From the NCBI GenBank assembly GCA_902537235.1, contig CACBAO010000001.1:62001-126000 (forward strand): a DNA stretch of 64,000 bases, in the 5' to 3' direction. Below, one piece after another: positions 57,114-64,000 of the stretch. Under the pieces are notes generated by a model. The model was given only the letters and a program-made list of their open reading frames with translations. It was not told where the DNA came from and searched no databases. Numbering within the stretch: the stretch's first letter is position 1; each line of letters opens with the position of its first letter. The stretch comes from an uncultured Alphaproteobacteria bacterium (GTDB taxonomy: Bacteria; Pseudomonadota; Alphaproteobacteria; Rhodobacterales; Rhodobacteraceae). The translations under genes and the position numbers were made by a program.

Positions 57114-57991
57114 ATAAGAAAAACACATTGTTAATTTTTGGTTTTGGCTATACGGCAAAATTCATGTGTAAGATGTTTTCAAAAAAAAATTGGCAAGTAT
57201 ATTGTACAACCAGGAGTAGTGAAAAGATCAAAAAAATAAATGACGTCGAAGCTTTACCAATTTTTTTTAATGACGAAGAAAAAATAAAAAATATTCTCAA
57301 TAATGATGTGTACATATTGGCCACAGCTCCTCCAGAGAATAGCAAAGACCCTGTTGTTGAAAATTATGGGTATCTAATCAAGAAAAATAGAGAAAGAATT
57401 AAATGGGCAGGATATCTGTCAACTACTAGTGTTTATGGAGATAAGAAAGGTGAATGGGTAACTGAAGACACAGATCTAGAACCTAATTTAGAAAGAAGCA
57501 TTTCACGTGTTGCCGCAGAAAATTCGTGGTTGAAATTAGGAGAAAAACTTTTGATAAAAACAGTTATTTTCAGGTTGTCAGGGATTTATGGACCAGGACG
57601 AAGCCTTATCGATCGTTTGATGAGAAATGAAGAAGTTTATATAGTTGATAAACCAACACACTTATTTAACAGGATTCATATTGATGATATAGTAGGTGCA
57701 GTAGAGTCGGCTATGAGTTCTAATTCGAAAACAAAGATTTTTAATTTATCCGATGATCTTCCAGCAACGCAATTGGATGTAGCGAAGTTCGCGGCAAGAT
57801 TACTTAAAAAAAATTGTCCGGAGATAGTCAGTTTAAAAAGTGAGATGGTGAGTGAAATGGCAAAAAGCTTTTATAGAGAGGAAAAAAAGGTATCAAACAA
57901 AAAGCTCAAAGATGAATTGGGGTATAACCTTGCTTTTCCTTCATTTAAGGAAGGACTTTTTTCAATCTACCAAAATTCTAAAGAATTCTAA
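57110..57991 (+). CDS. NAD(P)-dependent epimerase/dehydratase-like protein (YeeZ type)
   Basis: 293 aa, ATG overlapping queG (ATGA). Rossmann loop LIFGFGYTAKFM has GFGY rather than GxxGxxG, as in the YeeZ-type atypical SDRs; LSTTSVYGDKKGEWV and RLSGIYGPGRSLID follow. The usual YxxxK is absent. Substrate unknown. The order queG then this family is seen in other alphaproteobacteria. Its 3' end overlaps the convergent YkuD gene by 14 bp. Confidence 0.82.
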   Translation: MNKKNTLLIFGFGYTAKFMCKMFSKKNWQVYCTTRSSEKIKKINDVEALPIFFNDEEKIKNILNNDVYILATAPPENSKDPVVENYGYLIKKNRERIKWAGYLSTTSVYGDKKGEWVTEDTDLEPNLERSISRVAAENSWLKLGEKLLIKTVIFRLSGIYGPGRSLIDRLMRNEEVYIVDKPTHLFNRIHIDDIVGAVESAMSSNSKTKIFNLSDDLPATQLDVAKFAARLLKKNCPEIVSLKSEMVSEMAKSFYREEKKVSNKKLKDELGYNLAFPSFKEGLFSIYQNSKEF

Positions 57992-58556
57992 CAGGAGTTC
58001 CTATTTCAACTAAATTGAAAAGCTCTTCTATTTGTTCATTATATAGCCCCACACACCCAGACGAGCTTTGTCTTCCGATTTTCCTGGTATCACTTGTTCC
58101 ATGAATACGATAACTTGGCCAGCTAAGATAAAGAGCGTGAGAGCCGAGAGGATTATCAGGGCCGGGAGGCATAAACTCTGGGAGTTGAGGATCTCTTTCT
58201 CTCATTTTTTTAGTAGGTCTCCATTCAGGCCCAACTACTTTTTTTGTAACTTTCGTATATCCCAGTCTCGTCAACTCTCGGTTAAGGGGTACGGAGGTTG
58301 GAAAGACCTTATATTCTGTTCCATTCTTATTCCAGTAATGCAATGATCGTGTTTTGGTATCAACGAGTATTGCTCCTTTATTTAGATTATTAAAATGATC
58401 TTGCCAAGACTGTGCTCTAAAAGAGAAGATATTATGTTTTGGTTTTCCGTCTTGGCCAAAATCTACGGCAGTTTGAGCGATAATAGGGTTGCTTATTCCC
58501 ACATAAACCAATAATAGTATCCAAGAATTTAATATTTTTAATACAACATTGATCAT
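57978..58556 (-). CDS. L,D-transpeptidase (YkuD) with an unusual active-site motif
   Basis: 192 aa. Signal peptide (ILNSWILLLVYVGISNPIIAQ). The YkuD domain begins GAILVDTKTRSLHYW; active-site strand YRIHGTSD and SSSGCVGLYNEQIEELF hold the His and Cys. The usual S-x-G-C-x-R-L/M motif has Gly in place of Arg. Catalyses 3-3 cross-links or protein attachment in peptidoglycan if active. Second YkuD protein 0.6 kb away. Confidence 0.88.
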   Translation of the reverse strand: MINVVLKILNSWILLLVYVGISNPIIAQTAVDFGQDGKPKHNIFSFRAQSWQDHFNNLNKGAILVDTKTRSLHYWNKNGTEYKVFPTSVPLNRELTRLGYTKVTKKVVGPEWRPTKKMRERDPQLPEFMPPGPDNPLGSHALYLSWPSYRIHGTSDTRKIGRQSSSGCVGLYNEQIEELFNLVEIGTPVRIL

Positions 58557-58604
58557 TTTAATTGTTTTAGTTAAAACTCGCTTATTATAGATAACTTGTT
58601 AGAC

Positions 58605-59162
58605 ATGAGAACAAAAATATACGTCATATCTCAAAAATTAAAAGAAGGAACTTTCAGTTATTTGAGCAATTTTATTTTTAAGATACCACTTTTTATTATT
58701 CTAGTAAGTTGTGTAGGAACAAATTCTGATGTATATCATGGCTATTCTAAGTCTGGCGTTATTTCTAGTTTTGAAGTTGCCGCTTTAAAATCAAGGCACT
58801 TAGAAATGATTAACGCGTTAAGACTAGAAAATGGGCGATCCCCACTAAGGCATTCAAATAGTCTTTCAGCAGCCTCTAAAACCCATGCTTTTGATATAGC
58901 AAGACAGCAGAGAGCATGGAACTACGGTTCAGATGCATCATCTGCAGTAGATAGAGCAAAAATAGCAGGGTTTAAAGGCTCAGTTATTGGTGAAAATGTG
59001 TCGGAGACTTATGAGGGTGAGTATGATGTGTTGAATGTATGGTTTCAAAGTAAAATAGGAAAGGAAATTATTTTAGACCCCAATGCTACCCATTTAGGTT
59101 TAAGTTGGTATCAAGATAGCACTGGAAAAGTTTGGTGGGTGCAAATGATTGGCCAATCTTAG
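58605..59162 (+). CDS. CAP/SCP-domain lipoprotein
   Basis: 185 aa from ATG 58605 (TTG 58596 also possible). A hydrophobic stretch ending in LVSC (IPLFIILVSC) is a lipobox. The long N-terminus suggests TTG 58662 may be the true start, giving a normal lipoprotein signal. The domain has LEMINALRLENGRSPLRHSN, AASKTHAFDIA and GENVSETYEGEYDVLNVWFQS, then THLGLSWY and WWVQMIG. CAP proteins are secreted; role unknown. Sits between two YkuD genes. Confidence 0.85.
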   Translation: MRTKIYVISQKLKEGTFSYLSNFIFKIPLFIILVSCVGTNSDVYHGYSKSGVISSFEVAALKSRHLEMINALRLENGRSPLRHSNSLSAASKTHAFDIARQQRAWNYGSDASSAVDRAKIAGFKGSVIGENVSETYEGEYDVLNVWFQSKIGKEIILDPNATHLGLSWYQDSTGKVWWVQMIGQS

Positions 59163-59175
59163 TAAAAGCTGATTT

Positions 59176-59676
59176 TCAAGCATAAATGTAAAGAACCGTA
59201 CCGGTTTCAACCATTCCATAAATTTCTTCTATTTCCTTGTTTGTTACTGCAATGCAGCCCTCGGTCCAGTCAAAAAAATAATGCAGGAGTATATTTTTTT
59301 TTCCAAGTCCATGAATAAAAATGTCGCTACCAGGATTAAGGCCTCTCTTTAGGGCTCTTTGCTTATCAGATTGATTTGGAAAATTTATTCCAAGACTCAG
59401 ATAAAAATTACTATTTGGGTTTTTGTGTGTAATGTAATATTTACCTTCAGGAGTTTTCCCATCTCCTTCCTTTTCTTTTTGACCTTTTGGATTAAACCCC
59501 AAGCGAATTCGATATGTTTTTATTACCTTATTATTTTTGTAGAGAGCTAAAATTCTCTTTTTTTTCCAAACGACCAGCAAATTTGGTTTGTTCGAGTGGC
59601 TCCAAGTAGGTTTGAAAAAAATAAAAGGAAATAAAATTGAAAAAAACAAAAAGCTTCTTTTACTAATCTTTTTCAT
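59176..59676 (-). CDS. YafK-type L,D-transpeptidase-like protein
   Basis: 166 aa from ATG 59676, which overlaps the rlmN stop (ATGA). Signal peptide (SFLFFSILFPFIFF). YkuD domain with KEGDGKTPEGKYYI, IFIHGLGKK and DWTEGCIAVTNKEIEEIY, the form seen in YafK relatives. Either a peptidoglycan L,D-transpeptidase or, like YafK/DpaA, an enzyme cleaving protein-peptidoglycan links. Confidence 0.87.
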   Translation of the reverse strand: MKKISKRSFLFFSILFPFIFFKPTWSHSNKPNLLVVWKKKRILALYKNNKVIKTYRIRLGFNPKGQKEKEGDGKTPEGKYYITHKNPNSNFYLSLGINFPNQSDKQRALKRGLNPGSDIFIHGLGKKNILLHYFFDWTEGCIAVTNKEIEEIYGMVETGTVLYIYA

Positions 59677-60803
59677 ATATTCACTTTTTCCTTTATAGAA
59701 CTGGATTTCAATTGACCACATGCCGCCATAATATCTTCTCCTCGAGGTCTTCTTATTGGACTTGGTATTCTTGATTTAATTATAATATCTCTGAAAGCTT
59801 TTATTCTATCTGAAGATGAGCGCTTGTAATTACTTCCAGTCCAACTGTTAAATGGTATTAGGTTTATTTTTGAGGGTAGCCCTTGTAATAATTTGACCAA
59901 TCTTTCCGCGTCTTCTTTTGTATCATTAACCCCGTCAAGCATTACATATTCAAATGTTATCCTTTCTGAATTACGTAAATTAATATCGTTTTTTAGGGAG
60001 CCAAGCAACTTTTCTAAGTTCCATTTTTTATTTATAGGAACTAAAATATCTCTTGTTTTGTCGTCAGTAGCATGAAGGCTAATAGCAATCATGCACCCTA
60101 TTTCTTCATGAGCCAATTTTATTTTTGGAACTATTCCTGCAGTTGATAAAGTGATTCTTCTTCTTGAAAAGTCTAATCCTTTATTATCCATTAAAATATT
60201 GCAGGCTTTTTTTACTTCCTCATAATTTAATAAAGGTTCGCCCATTCCCATGAAAACAATATTGGTAATTACCTCAAAAAAAGAAGATATACCCCTATTA
60301 TTCTTCATTTTCTCCCATAAACCCAGGTCATCATAAACTGCAATGACTTGTCCTATGATTTCCTGACTTGATAAGTTCCTTACCAGCTTTTGGGTGCCTG
60401 TATGACAAAATGAACAGTTTAATGTGCAGCCAACTTGTGAGGAAATGCAAAGAGTGCTTCTAGTCTCTTCAGGTATAAATACAGTTTCTATTTTGCTTTT
60501 ATCATCCAAACAAAATAGATATTTTATAGTGCCGTCATTGCTCATCTCTTTTTTTTCAATATTTGGCCGTGAAATTTTAAAAGCTTTTTTTAGTTTTGCG
60601 CGAAGGTTTTTATCTATGTTGGTCATTTTTTCAAATGAGGTTATTCCATGACAGTAAATCCAAGACCATAGTTGACTAACTCTCATTGATGCTCTTTTAG
60701 GATGGTCTTCAAATTCTTGCATAAAAGAAAGAAGTTCTTCTCTACTAAGTCCTATAGTGTTTCTTTTCTTAAAAAGAGGCGGTGAAGTCAATTTAATTTG
60801 CAC
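59673..60803 (-). CDS. rlmN: Dual-specificity RNA methyltransferase RlmN
   Basis: 376 aa, GTG start. Methylates C2 of A2503 in 23S rRNA and A37 of some tRNAs. Radical SAM CTLNCSFCHTG; SSQVGC upstream; NIVFMGMGEPLLNYEEV; TLSTAGIVPKI; C-terminal GEDIMAACGQL with the catalytic Cys. Start overlaps the end of the ialB-like gene, giving an ialB-rlmN-ldt operon. Confidence 0.96.
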   Translation of the reverse strand: MQIKLTSPPLFKKRNTIGLSREELLSFMQEFEDHPKRASMRVSQLWSWIYCHGITSFEKMTNIDKNLRAKLKKAFKISRPNIEKKEMSNDGTIKYLFCLDDKSKIETVFIPEETRSTLCISSQVGCTLNCSFCHTGTQKLVRNLSSQEIIGQVIAVYDDLGLWEKMKNNRGISSFFEVITNIVFMGMGEPLLNYEEVKKACNILMDNKGLDFSRRRITLSTAGIVPKIKLAHEEIGCMIAISLHATDDKTRDILVPINKKWNLEKLLGSLKNDINLRNSERITFEYVMLDGVNDTKEDAERLVKLLQGLPSKINLIPFNSWTGSNYKRSSSDRIKAFRDIIIKSRIPSPIRRPRGEDIMAACGQLKSSSIKEKVNI

Positions 60804-61393
60804 CGTTTATCTAACTCTAACAAGGCATCTGAAAAACCTGTTAACATAAACGTATCCTTCGTTACCGTATTTCGGTGAGATATAGCGCTCATAATGGCCT
60901 TGCTACCTCTCTTAAGATAATCAACTAATTTTTTCTGATCAAATTTTTGAGCCCACGCGTGATCCTTCTCAGCCTTAGCTTTGGGCGAGGGGTGTGCAAA
61001 AAACACAATCTTTTCTTTATTATCAATTTCAAGGACTGCTTTGGAGCCTACCTGTAGAGGATATCCGGCATAAAATGTTCCTTCATATTCGTTGTCTTTA
61101 TTTAAAATTTTAATAATATACAAGGTACCCTTTTCTCTGTTAACAGATGAGAGTTTTTGATTGTTTCTGAACGCTTCACCTTTGATAGATTGAGAAGCAA
61201 TGAAGCACATCTTGGGATCATCTTTGGATATGAATACACTCCAATCTCTAAAACTTTTTTCAGCTTTCCTAAGATTTTCTTGCCCAATAGAATCTGTTGT
61301 AACAATTAAAAAACATAGGCACAAACAAAGCAAATACTTTAAAACTAGTTGAAATCCTGGGAATTGAGTTTTTACATTTATTCTAAAATTCAT
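60788..61393 (-). CDS. Invasion-associated locus B (IalB) family protein
   Basis: 201 aa. Signal peptide (LVLKYLLCLCLCFLIVTTDSIGQ). The mature part begins FRDWSVFISKDDPKMCFIASQ, typical of the IalB/COG5342 fold, and has a C-terminal Cys (KRCKLN) that could pair with the first. Named for a Bartonella invasion locus but widespread in free-living alphaproteobacteria; function unknown. The neighbouring rlmN is its usual partner in this lineage. Confidence 0.85.
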   Translation of the reverse strand: MNFRINVKTQFPGFQLVLKYLLCLCLCFLIVTTDSIGQENLRKAEKSFRDWSVFISKDDPKMCFIASQSIKGEAFRNNQKLSSVNREKGTLYIIKILNKDNEYEGTFYAGYPLQVGSKAVLEIDNKEKIVFFAHPSPKAKAEKDHAWAQKFDQKKLVDYLKRGSKAIMSAISHRNTVTKDTFMLTGFSDALLELDKRCKLN

Positions 61394-61564
61394 AACAAAA
61401 TATTGTGATGGTTTATTAATGAGTATTACTAATACAATTTATTGTTAAACTAAGGAAGACTTTTTATACAGACCTTCATCTATAAAAATAAAAGTGTTAC
61501 ATTGCCACTAGATTTTTGAAATTAAAAATTATACATTCTTTGGATATTTTAGAAGGTAAAACTA

Positions 61565-62965
61565 ATGAGCAAATTCAAAACGTTATACGATAAAATCTGG
61601 GACAATCATCTCATATACTCCAATGATGACACTTCACTTATATACATCGATAGGCATTTAGTCCACGAGGTAACTAGCCCTCAAGCTTTTGAAGGCTTAA
61701 GGACTGCGGGTAGGCGGGTGCATTCTCCTCAAAAAACTATAGCTGTACCTGACCACAATGTAGCAACAACTCCAGATCGGCTAACAAATTTTGGAAATGA
61801 AGAGGGAAGAAAACAGTTAGAGACACTAGACAAAAATGCTAAAGAGTTTGGAGTTCATTATTACCCAGTTAATGACATTCGCCAGGGTATTGTTCACATA
61901 ATTGGGCCGGAACAGGGTTGGACACTTCCCGGTATGACCATTGTTTGTGGTGATAGCCATACGGCTACCCATGGCGCATTCGGTGCTTTAGCGCACGGGA
62001 TAGGGACTTCTGAGGTTGAGCACGTACTAGCAACACAAACACTAATTCAGCAAAAATCGAAAAATATGAAAGTCGAAGTTTATGGAAAGTTAGGAAAAGG
62101 TGTAACTGCAAAAGATATAACACTATCAATAATTGGAAAAACCGGGACAGCTGGTGGGACAGGTCATGTGATCGAATATTGTGGTAGTGCAATTCGTGAT
62201 CTTTCTATGGAGGGACGAATGACTGTTTGTAACATGGCTATAGAAGGGGGGGCAAGAGCAGGGCTGATTGCTCCAGATGAGAAAACAATAAATTATTTAA
62301 GAGATAAACCAAATGCCCCCAAAGGTAAAGAGTGGGATAAGGCGTTAGAATTTTGGAAAACATTATTTTCAGATGAAAATGCTACTTTCGATAAGGAGGT
62401 CTCTTTGAACGCTGCTGACATTGCGCCAGTTGTCACTTGGGGCACCAGCCCTGAAGATGTGCTTCCAATAACCGAAAAAGTTCCCAGCCTCAGTAATTTT
62501 GAGGGAAGTAAAATTGATGCAGCAAAAAGATCTTTAGATTATATGGGTTTAAAACCTGGTATTAGACTCCAAGATATTAATGTGGATGCCGTTTTTATTG
62601 GGTCATGCACCAACGGCCGGATAGAAGATTTGAGAGAAGTAGAGAGGATTGTTCGAGGGAAAAAAGTTAAAAGTGGAGTTAGAGCTATGGTAGTACCTGG
62701 TTCGGGGCTAGTTAAAAAACAAGCAGAGGAAGAAGGTATAGCGAATGTACTTATAGAAGCAGGTTTTGACTGGAGAATGCCTGGATGCTCCATGTGCCTG
62801 GCGATGAATGCCGATCAGTTATTGCCTGAAGAAAGATGTGCAGCGACTTCAAACAGAAATTTTGAAGGTCGACAAGGTAGGGGTGGAAGAACCCATCTCA
62901 TGAGTCCTGCCATGGCAGCTGCAGCTGCAATAACTGGAAGACTAACAGACGTAAGAGATCTTTAA
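61565..62965 (+). CDS. leuC: 3-isopropylmalate dehydratase large subunit
   Basis: 466 aa. Isomerises 2- to 3-isopropylmalate with LeuD. 4Fe-4S ligands in [12 protein letters not shown] and [10 protein letters not shown]; substrate motifs [30 protein letters not shown] lies about 9 nt before the ATG. The 171-bp upstream gap holds A/T-rich promoter-like DNA; I see no leucine-rich leader peptide there. Confidence 0.97.
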   Translation: MSKFKTLYDKIWDNHLIYSNDDTSLIYIDRHLVHEVTSPQAFEGLRTAGRRVHSPQKTIAVPDHNVATTPDRLTNFGNEEGRKQLETLDKNAKEFGVHYYPVNDIRQGIVHIIGPEQGWTLPGMTIVCGDSHTATHGAFGALAHGIGTSEVEHVLATQTLIQQKSKNMKVEVYGKLGKGVTAKDITLSIIGKTGTAGGTGHVIEYCGSAIRDLSMEGRMTVCNMAIEGGARAGLIAPDEKTINYLRDKPNAPKGKEWDKALEFWKTLFSDENATFDKEVSLNAADIAPVVTWGTSPEDVLPITEKVPSLSNFEGSKIDAAKRSLDYMGLKPGIRLQDINVDAVFIGSCTNGRIEDLREVERIVRGKKVKSGVRAMVVPGSGLVKKQAEEEGIANVLIEAGFDWRMPGCSMCLAMNADQLLPEERCAATSNRNFEGRQGRGGRTHLMSPAMAAAAAITGRLTDVRDL

Positions 62966-62977
62966 AGGAGTTCATTA

Positions 62978-63583
62978 ATGGAAAAGTTTACAAAATTTCA
63001 AGGCATAGCTGCTCCAATGCCTTTAATAAATATTGATACGGATATGTTAATCCCTAAACAATTTCTTAAAACAATTGAGAGGACTGGGTTAGGAAAAAAT
63101 CTTTTCTATGAAATGAGGTATGATCAAAGTGGTAATATAATTAAAGATTTCGTCCTTAATTTTGAGCCATATAGTAAATCATCAATAATTGTTGGAGGTG
63201 CAAACTTTGGTTGCGGATCCTCAAGAGAGCATGCGCCTTGGGCACTAAAGGATTTCGGCATAAAATGTGTTATATCAACAAGTTTTGCAGATATTTTTTT
63301 TAATAATTGTTTTAAAAACGGAATATTAGCCATCGTTCTATCAGATAAAGATAGGGATACTTTAATGGATGATGCTCAAAATACAGAAAAATCGGTTCTA
63401 ACGATTGATCTTGAAAATCAAATAATATTAAGAAGAAATGGAGACTCTATAAAATTTGAGGTGGACGATTTCAAAAAATATTGTTTATTGAATGGCCTGG
63501 ATGATATTGGATTAACATTGAAAAATTTTGAGAAAATTTCTGAGTTTGAAAAGAACTATACTGACAAGTTTTCTTGGAGCTGA
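62978..63583 (+). CDS. leuD: 3-isopropylmalate dehydratase small subunit
   Basis: 201 aa, swivel-domain partner of Leu[23 protein letters not shown], then [23 protein letters not shown] (substrate loop), [19 protein letters not shown]. 12 nt after leuC; order leuC-leuD-leuB is common in alphaproteobacteria. Confidence 0.97.
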   Translation: MEKFTKFQGIAAPMPLINIDTDMLIPKQFLKTIERTGLGKNLFYEMRYDQSGNIIKDFVLNFEPYSKSSIIVGGANFGCGSSREHAPWALKDFGIKCVISTSFADIFFNNCFKNGILAIVLSDKDRDTLMDDAQNTEKSVLTIDLENQIILRRNGDSIKFEVDDFKKYCLLNGLDDIGLTLKNFEKISEFEKNYTDKFSWS

Positions 63584-63598
63584 GCAGAGAGGTAAAAA

Positions 63599-64000
63599 AT
63601 GCATTCTTTACTTATTCTTCCAGGAGACGGAATTGGTCCTGAAGTTATGACTGAAGTCCGGCGTATAATTGCCTGGTTTCAAGACAAAAAACATTTAAAA
63701 ATTACAGTTGAGGAAGACTTAGTAGGAGGAGCGTCCTATGACATGCATGGTACACCTCTAACAGAAGAAACTTTGGCTAAAGCGCTTGAAGTTGATGCAG
63801 TCTTATTGGGAGCAGTGGGAGGCCCTGACTACGATAACTTGAGTTTCGACTTAAAGCCAGAAAGAGGTCTTTTGAAGCTGAGAAAAGAACTAGACTTATT
63901 TGCTAATATCCGCCCCGCTCAATGTTTTGATGCTTTAGCTTCTTTCTCTTCTTTAAAGAAAGAAATAGTTTCTGGACTGGACATAGTAATTGTGAGAGAG
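63599..64000 (+). CDS. leuB: 3-isopropylmalate dehydrogenase (partial, cut by window end)
   Basis: 134 codons visible from ATG 63599, with AGAGG 7 nt upstream and no stop before the edge. [19 protein letters not shown] opens the NAD-dependent decarboxylating dehydrogenase; [36 protein letters not shown] follow, the last with substrate-binding Arg residues. Oxidises 3-isopropylmalate in leucine synthesis. Confidence 0.96.
   Translation, partial: MHSLLILPGDGIGPEVMTEVRRIIAWFQDKKHLKITVEEDLVGGASYDMHGTPLTEETLAKALEVDAVLLGAVGGPDYDNLSFDLKPERGLLKLRKELDLFANIRPAQCFDALASFSSLKKEIVSGLDIVIVRE

Noticed and set aside
57501-57516. TTTCACGTG resembling a third parS
   Set aside because: Only the left half matches; the right half reads TTGC instead of AAAC, so the palindrome is broken. 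It lies within the epimerase coding sequence far from the parS cluster.
61394-61564. Possible leucine attenuator before leuC
   Set aside because: A 9-codon ORF exists but has no run of Leu codons, and no terminator hairpin follows.

Overview
The window is a gene-dense, AT-rich stretch of an alphaproteobacterial chromosome, probably from a streamlined marine-type genome. I infer alphaproteobacteria from gene neighbourhoods and lineage-typical genes: hemE-rho-mnmE-mnmG-rsmG-parA-parB, hemC-hemD-mitofilin-hemY, aroE-coaE-dnaQ/secB/Tim44, an FzlA-type GST, IalB, a DUF1674/SdhAF4 protein next to rsmB, and hslVU. Intergenic DNA is minimal: the longest gap is 280 bp, and most convergent gene pairs abut or overlap. 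I see no insertion sequence, prophage, CRISPR array, tRNA or rRNA.

Layout. 1-4.3 kb (minus): a truncated secreted protein, then hemY, mitofilin-like, hemD and hemC. 4.3-9.2 kb: tsaD, ahcY, an HD hydrolase, a thioredoxin-TPR protein, a LON-domain protein and a Trm112 protein. 9.2-13.8 kb (minus): purH, a heparinase-like protein and rsmB. 13.9-21.1 kb (plus): an SdhAF4-like small gene, then rimP-nusA-ylxR/L7Ae-infB-hslV-hslU behind a short leader holding a terminator and a competing SD-masking helix. 21.1-25.1 kb: smr, timA and, divergently, secB, then dnaQ-coaE-aroE. 25.1-25.4 kb: a divergent AT-rich gap that is the best candidate for oriC. 25.4-33.3 kb (plus): hemE, rho, mnmE, mnmG, rsmG, parA and parB with two parS palindromes. 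33.3-42.4 kb: hemW-rdgB-rph, grpE, mutS and dnaJ/dnaK behind a heat-shock-type promoter. 42.5-48.4 kb: cysQ, ptsN-lptB-lptA-lptC, an RNase D-like exonuclease, an NDUFA9-like reductase and uppP. 48.5-54.7 kb: gltB-gltD. 54.7-59.7 kb: envelope and division genes (mtgA, fzlA, queG, an epimerase, two YkuD proteins, a CAP-domain lipoprotein). 59.7-64 kb: rlmN and ialB (minus), then leuC-leuD-leuB (plus, leuB cut by the window end).

The genes are overwhelmingly housekeeping: haem synthesis, translation, chromosome segregation, chaperones, LPS transport, peptidoglycan, nitrogen assimilation and leucine synthesis. I found no clearly new multi-gene system. The most interesting signals are small-scale: two essential-type genes (hemD, parA) that appear to start at AUU and AUC behind strong Shine-Dalgarno sequences; the rimP leader switch; a coupled 23-codon ORF in front of hemE inside the putative origin; a parS site that contains the mnmG start codon; and the near-absence of terminator space at convergent junctions.
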